64,000 nt of DNA, from NCBI RefSeq assembly GCF_003946245.1, contig NZ_RHNN01000008.1:1-64000 (forward strand), read 5' to 3'. The notes beneath the pieces are model-generated. The model ran no database searches, was not told the DNA's origin, and worked only from the letters and a program-made list of their open reading frames with translations. The stretch comes from Levilactobacillus cerevisiae (GTDB lineage: Bacteria > Bacillota > Bacilli > Lactobacillales > Lactobacillaceae). Shown here piece by piece: positions 50,618 to 59,622 of the stretch (position 1 is the stretch's first letter; every line of letters starts with the position of its first letter). The position numbers were made by a program, and so were the translations under genes.

Positions 50618-51664
50618 TTATTTATGTTGATCACTCAATAGTTGAAACCGCGATACAATAGCTTTGATAATCGGTACCGTCACACTATTACCGGCTTGCT
50701 TATAAAGTTGTGCGTCAGATAGGCCAGAGTCCTTGGCTTTATAAAATACTTCATCAGGAAAACCTTGTAGGCGCCAGTATTCAAGTGGCGTTAAACGACG
50801 GATACGTAATGCTTGATCAACAACTGCTTCACTGCCATCAGTTAGTAAAGTGTGCGCTTTTTTATGAGCAACGCGGCCACGTCGAGTTTGACTAGTGGGA
50901 TAGGTTAGACTGATGCCATCACCACTATGCGCATTAGTGTAACCACGATGAGTGGCATCTGATACCTTGAGTGATTTTTGTGTTGGTGTGATGATCTTTG
51001 TTCTAATGCCAGAGGTTGCAACCAGAGTTGGTGCGATACCATCAGGGTCATAAACGCGTTCATATTGATGCGTCACAGTTGGATTGACTTGAGCTAGTCC
51101 TTTAGTAGTCGTTGTTCCATTGTCTGGGATAGGAAATACTTGTCGCTGACGTTTTGTTCTAAGATGTCCGACAATGAATAAACGCTCGCGGTGTTGGGGA
51201 ACGAGGGCGGCAGAATCGAGAACTGACCATTCAACGTCATACCCCAATTGGTACAATTCAATTTGCACTCTAAGGAAGTCAAGTCCGCCGTTAATACTAA
51301 GAAGGTTTTTAACGTTCTCAATAAATAGAATTGTGGGTCGGCGATTATCGGGTAGCTGCTTAATAAGGTTTGTAACTGTGAAGAACAGACTTGAACGATG
51401 GCCTGTGGTGAATCCTCGCAATTTTCCAGCAAGGCTGATGTCTTGGCATGGAAATCCGAAGCACCAAATATCTGCGGTTGGAAGTTCAGTAATTCTAACT
51501 GTTGTGATGTCATGGGCAGTCCATTCTCCTTTGATATCAAAAATTGCTTCGTAGCTTTTACGCGAAAATTTATCTATTTCGCAATAGCCAACACAAGTGT
51601 GCCCGGCTTGTTCCATCCCAAGCCTAAAACCACCAATGCCAGAAAATAGGTCTAAAAATTTCAT
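50618..51664 (-). CDS. DNA (cytosine-5-)-methyltransferase, apparently without restriction partner
   Basis: 348 aa. Ordered C5-methylase motifs: FSGIGGFRLGMEQAG (I), FGFPCQDIS with catalytic Cys (IV), IENVKNLLS (VI), and the QAGNSVTVPIIKAIVSRF end (X). The target-recognition region (about 190-280) contains PTLVATSGIR. No endonuclease lies near, so it is probably an orphan that shields the ICE. It has a separate place between orf19 and the relaxase, where Tn916 has none. Confidence 0.95.
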   Translation of the reverse strand: MKFLDLFSGIGGFRLGMEQAGHTCVGYCEIDKFSRKSYEAIFDIKGEWTAHDITTVRITELPTADIWCFGFPCQDISLAGKLRGFTTGHRSSLFFTVTNLIKQLPDNRRPTILFIENVKNLLSINGGLDFLRVQIELYQLGYDVEWSVLDSAALVPQHRERLFIVGHLRTKRQRQVFPIPDNGTTTTKGLAQVNPTVTHQYERVYDPDGIAPTLVATSGIRTKIITPTQKSLKVSDATHRGYTNAHSGDGISLTYPTSQTRRGRVAHKKAHTLLTDGSEAVVDQALRIRRLTPLEYWRLQGFPDEVFYKAKDSGLSDAQLYKQAGNSVTVPIIKAIVSRFQLLSDQHK

Positions 51665-51680
51665 GATGATACCTCAAAAT

Positions 51681-52004
51681 TCAAAAATATTTGCGGGAAG
51701 ATTTAATGGTTAGTAGCGGCCAACCGGTTTTAGCCGAGACCTGATAGAGCAATTGCAATAACTCTTCGCTTTTAATTGGATTACCGTACACGTCTAAAAT
51801 CGGCGCCGGCCAATGCACAGAAAAACGCCAATCAATATAGCTGGTTGGCGTTAGATACTTATCTAGTTCATGTAATTGTAGAAAATTGGGATCTTCGATA
51901 ACACCGACCAATTGTAATCGGTAGTAATAAACATTGAAAATATAGTCTTTGATTCCAGCGGGAAAGGTGGCAAGTGGCTTATTCAGTTCCTTGGTCGTTT
52001 TCAA
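51681..52004 (-). CDS. Small ICE protein downstream of the relaxase
   Basis: 107 aa from TTG 52004 after GGAGGTGAT. It overlaps the relaxase 3' end by 26 bases. Sequence such as IKDYIFNVYYYRLQLVGVIE, then YIDWRFSVHWPAPILDVYGN is common in this ICE class but has no assigned role. It ends before the methylase. Confidence 0.75.
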   Translation of the reverse strand: MKTTKELNKPLATFPAGIKDYIFNVYYYRLQLVGVIEDPNFLQLHELDKYLTPTSYIDWRFSVHWPAPILDVYGNPIKSEELLQLLYQVSAKTGWPLLTIKSSRKYF

Positions 52005-53184
52005 AATAATCACCTCCAACTTCACTAATACCAAGGGTTTGTTGTTCAAGTATCGTTTGATGCTTTTGCTTTAATTCGGTGTTCTTGATTATAGCCATCG
52101 TGCTGTTATTACCGTTATAGCCGTCAATGTTCAGCAGAACTTTAAGGGTTGGAGCAACTTGCTTTTTTATCCAAGCGCGAGTGCGGCGAAGATCAAAGGG
52201 CTCGGGATCAAGGGTCAGTCGTAGTGGCTGCCTACCTTTGCCACAAAAAACTGTCCAGATTGGATTAAGCGGCCATTTAGCCCGATCTTTATTTTTGCCT
52301 CGATTAACAAAACGAATATAGCGAGTAATAATGCCAAAAGCAGTTCGCTCAACATCACGATAGGCAAGTAAATCTTCAATAGCTATCTTGGCGCGATCAT
52401 TTTTCAAACGTATTTCAAAGCGGTTTTTGATTCCGACCGTTTGATAGTCAGTACCAAACTTATGTTGTTGTTCCGCTTCTTTTTCATAGATACAGAAGTA
52501 AATATCACTTTTCATCGAACCAACGTATAAACTCGCACCATGATCTTCGGCTTGTTCATCAGTCATGGCACCAGATTTTAGGCCTTCAAATCGACGCATT
52601 ACCGAAATACATTCATTTTTCTCACATTTGGTAATGAGTTCAGGAATACTGAGGAGACCAGCGTGATCATTAATAGCTAAATCAATTCGTTTAAAAACGG
52701 CTTTAAGTTCTAAACACCTTCGAAAAAAGTCAAACCAAGTTTCATCATTAGCCAATAGGACTCCTTCAAACTCACGGCACCCTTGGCCTTTAAGTTCTAA
52801 TAGTGTACCAATTTTTTCGGTTGGGGTAGAGGCCATCACTTGGATATTGCTAAAAACATAGCTAGTGGAATAACCATATAATCCCCAGTCATTGAATAGC
52901 ATGAAATCCATTTTTAGATTGAGCACCTTTTCAATCAAGGTCTCCACATCATGAGTGGGGAAGCGAATACGCACATAATCAAAATTGAGTGTTAATTCTG
53001 GATCTTCACCCCAGTGAGCTAATACATAGTCAATTTGCATTTGTAAAGAACTACTTGGACTCCGCGTGCCGTTTTCTAAACGTTGGACGTGTCTCACTGT
53101 AATCCCGATGCGTCGAGCTAAAGTTGTTTGCGTGATATTCAGTTGCTTACGCTTAGTCCGTATTTGTTCACGCCAAATCGGCAT
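51979..53184 (-). CDS. MobT-family relaxase / replication initiator (Tn916 Orf20-like)
   Basis: 401 aa from ATG 53184 after AAAGGAG. An N-terminal XRE helix-turn-helix (ITQTTLARRIGITVRHVQRL) precedes a Rep_trans/MobT nicking domain (FEGVLLANDETWFDFFRRC, FKRIDLAINDHAGLL, NRFEIRLKNDRAKIAIEDL). It nicks oriT, located directly upstream, and starts rolling-circle transfer and replication. Confidence 0.93.
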   Translation of the reverse strand: MPIWREQIRTKRKQLNITQTTLARRIGITVRHVQRLENGTRSPSSSLQMQIDYVLAHWGEDPELTLNFDYVRIRFPTHDVETLIEKVLNLKMDFMLFNDWGLYGYSTSYVFSNIQVMASTPTEKIGTLLELKGQGCREFEGVLLANDETWFDFFRRCLELKAVFKRIDLAINDHAGLLSIPELITKCEKNECISVMRRFEGLKSGAMTDEQAEDHGASLYVGSMKSDIYFCIYEKEAEQQHKFGTDYQTVGIKNRFEIRLKNDRAKIAIEDLLAYRDVERTAFGIITRYIRFVNRGKNKDRAKWPLNPIWTVFCGKGRQPLRLTLDPEPFDLRRTRAWIKKQVAPTLKVLLNIDGYNGNNSTMAIIKNTELKQKHQTILEQQTLGISEVGGDYFENDQGTE

Positions 53185-53280
53185 TGAATCAACTCCTTTC
53201 TTTTCAAAATACAAAAAGGCGACCTTACACAAGCTGGTCGTCTTTAGGTAAAGCTATTAAGTTGTAGTTACGGCAACGTT

Positions 53281-53420
53281 TCTACGCTATTTTCGGCCGT
53301 GACGTATCAGTTTTCTACCCCCGTGTTACATACCGGGGGTTGATGCGGCCGGCTTGCGCCGACCGCCGCCTCCGCTCGCGCTTTTCGCGCTGCACAGCAC
53401 GGCGGGGCGAATCAGTCTAA
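53281..53420. other. Putative oriT with nearby GC-rich hairpins
   Basis: Directly upstream of the relaxase gene, ACCCCC (53317-53322) and GGGGGT (53335-53340) flank GTGTTACATACC. This is the same plan as the Tn916 oriT (CCCCC-GTATCTAACA-GGGGG style). A GC-rich block (53347-53410) with CGCG-CTTTT-CGCG and GCCG/CGGC repeats follows, possibly a single-strand origin. The gap between relaxase and AbiH is thus explained. Confidence 0.7.
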
Positions 53421-53490
53421 GGTTATTGTTATATCAAAAAAAGTGTTACAATTTTTACTATATATTATAAAATTAGGTGAGGCGAATGTT

Positions 53491-54924
53491 ATGGCCGAGA
53501 AAAAAACATTATTCATTATAGGAAATGGTTTTGATTTAGCACTTGGTATGCAATCAACCTTCAAAGAATTTGGTATTTATCGCCGTAAACAGTTAGAAAA
53601 TGTTAAACTTTCAGATTGGACAATAATTGATCTTGCTCTGGAGACCCATACCTATGGTGGATGGGGAAAACAAGAACAAAATGACAATTGGGATTGGTGG
53701 AACTTTGAAAAATTTTTAAAAGATTCCGTCCTTGATGTAATATATAATCAAGATTTTTTGGGATTAATTTCTGGTAGAGGTATTGAATCCAAAAAGGAAG
53801 ACGAAGAGAAAATCATTTCGGCAATGGATGAAGTGGGCATTGTATTATCACGTGATGAATTTCTATTAAGAAATACGGATGGTCTGGATGCTGAGCTAGT
53901 TGTTAACCTTAATAAATTGTTGGCTATTACTCCTGACAACTTAGATCATGTGAGTAATGGTTATTTTTGGCAATTACTATTGTTGTATCGAGTGAATAAA
54001 TTTTATACAGAAAAGTCATCTCGATTGGACCTTTTTAATCCGTATTTTTTGCATACTGGTGATGTTAAGACCTCACAGACTATAAAAATGGATAATATCA
54101 GTGATCCTGAAAAAGATCTGCAAATTCCCGGGATATTTCCTAGTTTTTATTCTCTTCAACCCGTATTAATACGAGACATTAATATTTGGGAATCCGAGTT
54201 TTCAAAGTTCATTGCTGAACGCCAAGGAAAACTTCTAAACAGTGGACTTAACTATCAAGATGCATCAAACGCTTTGATGTATTCTGTTCTCAATGAAACC
54301 CAGCAAAATCAACAAGTTCAAATACTTAATTTTAACTATTCTCGACCTGCACTGAAGGAATCTAAGAGCCTTTACTGTGGGAATCAACTAAACATACATG
54401 GATCAATAGAAAATGAATCGTTGGTCCCAGAAGAAAATTCTGGAATCATTATTGGATTTGATTATCAAGTAATTCTCGACTATCCAGAATTTACAGACTT
54501 TATGGCACTATTCACTAAGACCTTTCGTCTATCAGAGTTGAATACTGTTTTATCAAAATGTGTTCCTGATAAGAAAAGAGTTAGGCTTGATTATAACGTT
54601 GATAAAATCGTAATCCTAGGTCACAGTTTATCAAAAGCTGACGACTCATATTTTCGAACAATTTTCGATACAGCTGATATATACAATAGTGATGTTATTA
54701 TAGAGTACTGGTACACGGATTACCCTGGTCGAGATCAGTCACTTTCTATTGAAACTGAAAGCCTCAATAGAATTAATGGTTTATTAACTCGGTATATTAA
54801 GACTTCAAGGCAAGAAAATAAAAATAATCTCCTGCATAAGTTATTATTAGAAAATAGGCTCATTCTAAAGGAATATAGCATTGCAGATATTCTAGCAAAG
54901 TATGGCAAGCGAAAGAGTCAATGA
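53491..54924 (+). CDS. AbiH-family phage abortive-infection protein
   Basis: 477 aa from ATG 53491 after AGGTGAGG. The N-terminal TLFIIGNGFDLALGMQSTFK and the later LNFNYSR and NIHGSI segments, with FDYQVILDYPEF and VILGHSLSKADDSYF, match AbiH (SIR2-like NAD-binding fold, GNGFD motif). AbiH confers phage resistance by abortive infection in lactococci; the mechanism is not settled. It is on the opposite strand to the transfer genes, right beside oriT. Confidence 0.9.
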   Translation: MAEKKTLFIIGNGFDLALGMQSTFKEFGIYRRKQLENVKLSDWTIIDLALETHTYGGWGKQEQNDNWDWWNFEKFLKDSVLDVIYNQDFLGLISGRGIESKKEDEEKIISAMDEVGIVLSRDEFLLRNTDGLDAELVVNLNKLLAITPDNLDHVSNGYFWQLLLLYRVNKFYTEKSSRLDLFNPYFLHTGDVKTSQTIKMDNISDPEKDLQIPGIFPSFYSLQPVLIRDINIWESEFSKFIAERQGKLLNSGLNYQDASNALMYSVLNETQQNQQVQILNFNYSRPALKESKSLYCGNQLNIHGSIENESLVPEENSGIIIGFDYQVILDYPEFTDFMALFTKTFRLSELNTVLSKCVPDKKRVRLDYNVDKIVILGHSLSKADDSYFRTIFDTADIYNSDVIIEYWYTDYPGRDQSLSIETESLNRINGLLTRYIKTSRQENKNNLLHKLLLENRLILKEYSIADILAKYGKRKSQ

Positions 54925-54940
54925 AAGCCAAAATAATTTA

Positions 54941-54986
54941 TCCGTTTTTTTACTCACTATATGTTATAATTTGAGTAGAAAGCGGA
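54941..54986 (+). promoter_or_regulatory. abiE promoter with overlapping inverted repeat
   Basis: Extended -10 TGTTATAAT (TATAAT 54965-54970). It lies inside an inverted repeat: TACTCA (54951-54956) with TGAGTA (54972-54977), extended by TCCG/CGGA. AbiEi antitoxins repress their own operons through inverted repeats, so this is the likely operator. Confidence 0.65.
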
Positions 54987-55009
54987 TTTTTTTGAATTGA
55001 GGTGGAATA

Positions 55010-55603
55010 ATGAGCCAACAAGATGAGATCATTGAGTACTTGAACAAAAACGGTGGTCAAATTACATCTAAAACTGCTAATTCAATGGGCATCTCACCTA
55101 GAGTGCTGCGCAACATGTATGCTCATGGACAGCTTGAAAGATTAGCACCGGGTGTTTATATTGATCCACTTGAATTTGGTGACGATATTGCTGCGATACA
55201 ATATAGCCTTTCAAAAGGTGTTTTCTTTAAAGATACGGCATTATTCCTTTATGGAATGATTGATCGAACGCCAAGTACCTATGAGATGAACTTTCCGTTG
55301 CCATACGCGTACAGTACAAAAACCGATGCACCAATCAAGATTTATCGACAAAAAAAGGATCTTTATGAAATTGGCATAACAACAACTAAAACTCCCGGTG
55401 GACACCTAGTTAAGGTTTACGATGTTGAGCGCACCTTGTGTGATATCCTGCGAACGCGAGATAGGTCTGATGCCGAGACGATTAAACAAGCAATGAATAG
55501 TTACGCCCATCGGAAAGAAAAGAATCTCCGCCAATTAATGGCGTACGCAAGAACATTTAAGGTAGAAGAAGAAATTAGAACGTATATGGAGGTCCTACTG
55601 TGA
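55010..55603 (+). CDS. abiEi: AbiEi-family antitoxin (type IV toxin-antitoxin)
   Basis: 197 aa. N-terminal winged helix (DEIIEYLNKNGGQITSKTAN, RVLRNMYAHGQLERLAPGVY) and the C-terminal AbiEi domain (VYDVERTLCDILRTRDRSDA). It represses the operon and counters AbiEii without binding it. It overlaps the toxin by four bases. Confidence 0.93.
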   Translation: MSQQDEIIEYLNKNGGQITSKTANSMGISPRVLRNMYAHGQLERLAPGVYIDPLEFGDDIAAIQYSLSKGVFFKDTALFLYGMIDRTPSTYEMNFPLPYAYSTKTDAPIKIYRQKKDLYEIGITTTKTPGGHLVKVYDVERTLCDILRTRDRSDAETIKQAMNSYAHRKEKNLRQLMAYARTFKVEEEIRTYMEVLL

Positions 55604-56457
55604 AACTTGAATTTACTAACCAGAAGCAATTTTTGGCTAGAATCAGAAAGTTAGCAAAAGAAAGAAAAATCACACCACAAATTATGTTGCAGGAGATTGT
55701 TTTGGATGATCTAATTGATAGAATCTCTAATTCGCCTTACCAAAAAAATCTTGTACTAAAAGGTGGCTTCTTGATTGCATCACTAATTGGTAACGACACT
55801 CGCTCAACACGGGATATTGATACCTCAATTGTTGGTTTACCAGTGACGGAAGATAAAATGAAAAGTGTGTTTCAAGAAATCTGTGACATTGAATTACCAG
55901 AAGATATAATCAAACTATCAATTGTAAGGATTGGCGAAATTAGGGAAGATGATGAGTATTCTGGTTACCGGATTCATATCCGTGCACAAATCTATACCAC
56001 ACGAGTTGATGTTAAGATTGATATATCAACTGGAGATGTGATTACTGAGCGCGCCATCCAGTATGGACACAAAATGATACTTGAGGATCGGACTGTCCAA
56101 GTTATGGCGTACACAGTTGAAACCATCATTGCCGAAAAGTTGGAGACGATTGTTAGCCGGGCTGATGCTAATACACGATTGAAGGATTTTTACGATTTAT
56201 TTTTGCTCGATCATCAGGATAAGACTGAAATAAAGTTTGACGTATTAAAAAAGGCAATACAAGCAACTTCTGCAAAAAGAGAAACAACTAATCAATTAGG
56301 TACCTATATTTCAACATTAACAGCTCTTAAAACAAGTCCAAGTCTTCAAAGATTATGGATTGCTTATCAAAAGCCCAATGAATATGCGCACGGGATTGAG
56401 TTTGGAGCTACGTGTAATGCAGCGATTGATTTAGTCCGTAAATCAGGTATGGAGTAA
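55600..56457 (+). CDS. abiEii: AbiEii/AbiGii nucleotidyltransferase toxin
   Basis: 285 aa. The nucleotidyltransferase fold has LVLKGGFLIASL then STRDIDTSI (the GG/S...DxD motif), AEKLETIVSR and RLKDFYDLFLL. AbiEii toxins transfer nucleotides to tRNA acceptor ends and stop growth. The pair protects against phage and also stabilises mobile elements. It ends 25 bases before the convergent tcpA. Confidence 0.93.
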   Translation: MKLEFTNQKQFLARIRKLAKERKITPQIMLQEIVLDDLIDRISNSPYQKNLVLKGGFLIASLIGNDTRSTRDIDTSIVGLPVTEDKMKSVFQEICDIELPEDIIKLSIVRIGEIREDDEYSGYRIHIRAQIYTTRVDVKIDISTGDVITERAIQYGHKMILEDRTVQVMAYTVETIIAEKLETIVSRADANTRLKDFYDLFLLDHQDKTEIKFDVLKKAIQATSAKRETTNQLGTYISTLTALKTSPSLQRLWIAYQKPNEYAHGIEFGATCNAAIDLVRKSGME

Positions 56458-56482
56458 CATAAATAACTACCTGAATAAGCGA

Positions 56483-57850
56483 TTACAGTGTTTTGTTATT
56501 GCTCTGGTAGGCAGCATCGATCTCACCCAGAAAATCATAGCCCTTCGGTACCAGTGGTGTGTAAAACTCACTAATAACGCTAATACCAGTATCAACGTAA
56601 CCACGACCTTTGATGGGTTTTAAGAAGAAATCTTTATCGGTTTCACCAAACATCATGGTATAACCAAGGTCCGACATTCGACCAAGTGCTGCTCGGAACA
56701 TAAACTGATCACGAATACCATCACCTAAATATTTTGCGTCAGGGCGCTGGCAGGCCAAGATAAGAAAGAATCCTGATTGACGGCCAAGCATGACAATTTG
56801 TTTAAGCTTACTCATGACTTGTACAGCTTCACGTCCGATCATATCCATGAAAGCCACATACTCATCAAAGACTAGAAAATGGGCGGGAAGTCCAAGCGCG
56901 GCATAGTTATTGCCTGTTTGGTAACCGGCCATTTTTTTCATCTCTTTATTACGTTCCATCATTTCTTGGTAAAACTGAGCTACGGCGGCAATCATATCGT
57001 CTTGTTCATAGTGAACATCTGGAATAACATCGGTCAAATCGGCTAGGTCGGAATTTTTTGGATCAAGAATGGTCAACTGATTACCATCGCGAATCAATGC
57101 TTGGATCAATGTGAGAATAAAATAGGTTTTTCCACCACCAGTGCCGCCAGCGATTAGCATATGGGGCAAAACATCGTATTCCCAAGCAACATTATTCATA
57201 AGGTTGACGGCGCCTTTTTGACATTTCACATGTTCAATCGAAATTCGATTACCAATCGTATCATAGAGTAGCGTGTACTCTACAAATGAATCATGGAGGA
57301 TTTTATCAACGATTTCACAGTATAAGCCGGATTCAAGTTTCTTTTCCAAATGGATCAGTTGATCTTGGTAAGGACTCATTACAATTTCCACCTGCACATG
57401 GATCAGACCATTTTTCAAACGATAGTAAACTCGTGGAAACCGTGAGATTCGTTCTTTTGAACCCCCTAAATCTAAGTCTTTAAAAAAGCCATCATTTTTC
57501 CTTGTCTCACTCTCATACCAGTTATTCGTCATGAACATTCGCGCAATTTTTTGTCGATGTATCAATTTGCGGTATTGGTCGGGAAATCTGATTAATATCA
57601 GTAAGATGATTATTAATGAAACCAGAAATGTAATGATGGAACTGATAATCAATCCGCTAAACGACCAAGGGAGGCTATGAATTGTTGGCCATGAAACGGT
57701 TTTGAGGTTGATTTTAGACAGTAACGGCAGATAAAAGAAAATAGTCAATGGTAGCAAGATGAATAGAATCATACTTAGCAATGTTTGAAAAACTAGGTTC
57801 TGATCACGTGGATGGATTTGAGTGCCGCGATAGTGAAAAATTGCTTTCAA
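56483..57850 (-). CDS. tcpA: FtsK/SpoIIIE-type coupling ATPase TcpA (Tn916 Orf21-like)
   Basis: 455 aa from TTG 57850 after GAGGTGAT. Two N-terminal membrane helices (LLSMILFILLPLTIFFYLPL and LIISSIITFLVSLIIILLIL) precede the ATPase. Walker A is AGGTGGGKT near residue 235, Walker B is HFLVFDEYVAFMD near 325. It pumps the T-strand through the channel. It is separated from the relaxase by the Abi island. Confidence 0.94.
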   Translation of the reverse strand: MKAIFHYRGTQIHPRDQNLVFQTLLSMILFILLPLTIFFYLPLLSKINLKTVSWPTIHSLPWSFSGLIISSIITFLVSLIIILLILIRFPDQYRKLIHRQKIARMFMTNNWYESETRKNDGFFKDLDLGGSKERISRFPRVYYRLKNGLIHVQVEIVMSPYQDQLIHLEKKLESGLYCEIVDKILHDSFVEYTLLYDTIGNRISIEHVKCQKGAVNLMNNVAWEYDVLPHMLIAGGTGGGKTYFILTLIQALIRDGNQLTILDPKNSDLADLTDVIPDVHYEQDDMIAAVAQFYQEMMERNKEMKKMAGYQTGNNYAALGLPAHFLVFDEYVAFMDMIGREAVQVMSKLKQIVMLGRQSGFFLILACQRPDAKYLGDGIRDQFMFRAALGRMSDLGYTMMFGETDKDFFLKPIKGRGYVDTGISVISEFYTPLVPKGYDFLGEIDAAYQSNNKTL

Positions 57851-57883
57851 ATTATCACCTCATTTCAATTATTTTAGAATCAA

Positions 57884-58144
57884 CTAGGCGGCATCAGCTA
57901 CGCCAATATAAATCATTGTTAGACCCTCTTCGGTCTGCATACTCTTGAAGGTAAATTCTTTAGCAACACCATCTTTAGTCACTTCCGATAGAGCTGTTAA
58001 ACTAAAACCAGAATCAGGCGATTCAATCGCAATTTCATGAGCTTCCTGAAGTTTTCTCTCAGCTTCGTTAACAGAGCTTTCTTTGATATTGGCTACAAAA
58101 TCGTCCATAAAGCCGATTTCATTAATACAGACAAGTACATTCAT
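57884..58144 (-). CDS. Small acidic ICE protein, unknown
   Basis: 86 aa from ATG 58144 after TTAGGAGA. MNVLVCINEIGFMDDFVANI then AERKLQEAHEIAIESPDSGF. Not recognised. It lies directly before tcpA in the transfer operon. Confidence 0.7.
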   Translation of the reverse strand: MNVLVCINEIGFMDDFVANIKESSVNEAERKLQEAHEIAIESPDSGFSLTALSEVTKDGVAKEFTFKSMQTEEGLTMIYIGVADAA

Positions 58145-58237
58145 AAAAAATCTCCTAACTTCTTTTTTGTGATGACCAGGGAACACTTAAACCGCCATAG
58201 AGACGGTGGGGAGCGCTGGGATGAGAACTTCCGATGG

Positions 58238-58621
58238 TTATTTTTTGTCATTTGTATTTTTCTCCGTGGTTACTGAACCAGTTTTAGATTGGTTATTTTT
58301 GACTGATACAATATCAGATGCTTTGAGATACCAAGAAACAGTTACACCTCGGAAATCCGCATTGGCGACAGTGTCGATCTCAGGATTAACTAGTTCTATT
58401 TCTTGATCATATTCAAAATTCTTAGTCCCAGCTTCGGCCGGAATGGAGACTTGAACCATCTGACCTTGTACTGTACTTTTTAGATCAAAGGTACGTGAGC
58501 GAACATTAGTTGTTTGGTTGCCTTCATCGTCTTCGATAAATCTTTCACGGCGTTGGGCGGAGAATAATAATTTACCGAACGTTTTTGGTGTGTCTAGCTT
58601 AATGCCTTCTGGTAATCGCAT
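58238..58621 (-). CDS. DUF961 (YdcP-like) ICE protein, Tn916 Orf22/23-like, copy 1
   Basis: 127 aa. MRLPEGIKLDTPKTFGKLLF, RSRTFDLKSTVQGQMVQVSI and FRGVTVSWYLKASDIV are the DUF961 features. The paralogue is encoded next to it. These ssDNA-linked proteins of ICEs open the transfer operon and help replication of ICEBs1. A Lys/Thr/Asn tail is extra here. Confidence 0.87.
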   Translation of the reverse strand: MRLPEGIKLDTPKTFGKLLFSAQRRERFIEDDEGNQTTNVRSRTFDLKSTVQGQMVQVSIPAEAGTKNFEYDQEIELVNPEIDTVANADFRGVTVSWYLKASDIVSVKNNQSKTGSVTTEKNTNDKK

Positions 58622-58656
58622 ATAGGGTTCCTTCTTTCTTTAATTTTGATAAGTGG

Positions 58657-58977
58657 CTAAATCTTGACGAAATCATCAGCCATGCAGGTGTAATTTACAA
58701 ATGCTGCTTCGGCAATCCGATAACCAACTGCGGCGATTCGTGGATTAATTAATCGAACCCGATCAAATGGTTCGAGCGTGTCATTTTTTTCACCGGCTGC
58801 CACTGGGATCGTCACTTGAATGTTGTCGGCACGTTGAACATTGGAGTAAAGGTCATAAGTGCGCGAAACAACTTTACGATTGGCACCGGAGCCTTCGCGA
58901 GTTTCGCTAAAATTACCGGCAAAGGTGAGTTGACCGAAAGTTTCACGTACTTCGGGAATTACATATTTAAGATCCAT
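58657..58977 (-). CDS. DUF961 (YdcP-like) ICE protein, Tn916 Orf22/23-like, copy 2
   Basis: 106 aa: YVIPEVRETFGQLTFAGNFS, VSRTYDLYSNVQRADNIQVT and DRVRLINPRIAAVGYRIAE. It is the partner paralogue, as orf22/orf23 in Tn916. It is the first standard gene of the transfer operon. Confidence 0.88.
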   Translation of the reverse strand: MDLKYVIPEVRETFGQLTFAGNFSETREGSGANRKVVSRTYDLYSNVQRADNIQVTIPVAAGEKNDTLEPFDRVRLINPRIAAVGYRIAEAAFVNYTCMADDFVKI

Positions 58978-59032
58978 AATTGGGTCCTCGCTTTCTTTTC
59001 TTGAATTTTAGGCAAACTAAAAGTCAGATAAT

Positions 59033-59281
59033 TTAACTATCTGACTTGGAATGTGCATAATATTCGATGACTTGGTTGAGTAAATATTGATATAGATCAG
59101 TATTGAGGGGATAGATAAGCCGCTGATTGCGAACTTGGGGGAAGTTTAAGAACAGACGATGGTGTCCTTGAATGAGTTGTACTTGGTTGATGATCAGACT
59201 ATGGTTCAGAATGAGTTCACCTTCAAGCAAAACATTCGGTTTACCACTGGATGACATTTTAATGGAAGATACGTAAATCAT
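59033..59281 (-). CDS. SpoVG-like small protein
   Basis: 82 aa: MIYVSSIKMSSSGKPNVLLE then LIINQVQLIQGHHRLFLNFP. This follows the SpoVG pattern (VTDVRI..., [20 protein letters not shown]), a nucleic-acid-binding regulator. It probably reads with the downstream ICE genes. Assignment is by eye. Confidence 0.6.
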   Translation of the reverse strand: MIYVSSIKMSSSGKPNVLLEGELILNHSLIINQVQLIQGHHRLFLNFPQVRNQRLIYPLNTDLYQYLLNQVIEYYAHSKSDS

Positions 59282-59320
59282 TTGACCTCCTAAATATGAA
59301 AATTGGGTATTTATTGAAAC

Positions 59321-59596
59321 CTAATCCAGAAGTACACCACGATAACTCAGAAAAGGGTTGTTACCATTAATAAAACCTGAGTTGAACAAAAAGGTAATAT
59401 AGGCGCCTAATTTACATTCATCTTTTGAAATTTCAAACCTAATTGACGTTTCTAGATTAGCTTGCGCCTCTTGCAGTACATCTTTTAAAATTTCATCTTC
59501 TGTTGGTGAGGTAGGGAACATTGGATTGATCAATTCTCTAAAGTCATGATGAAATTCGGATAAATTAAAAACAGAATCAATTTTTTCTTTTGGCAT
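59321..59596 (-). CDS. Hypothetical ICE protein, 91 aa
   Basis: MPKEKIDSVFNLSEFHHDFR then ILKDVLQEAQANLETSIRFE: a soluble helical protein. It lies between the adhesin gene and the SpoVG-like gene with short gaps. No family was recognised. Confidence 0.6.
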   Translation of the reverse strand: MPKEKIDSVFNLSEFHHDFRELINPMFPTSPTEDEILKDVLQEAQANLETSIRFEISKDECKLGAYITFLFNSGFINGNNPFLSYRGVLLD

Positions 59597-59622
59597 ACGA
59601 TCACTCTTTCCGATGGGAGAGA

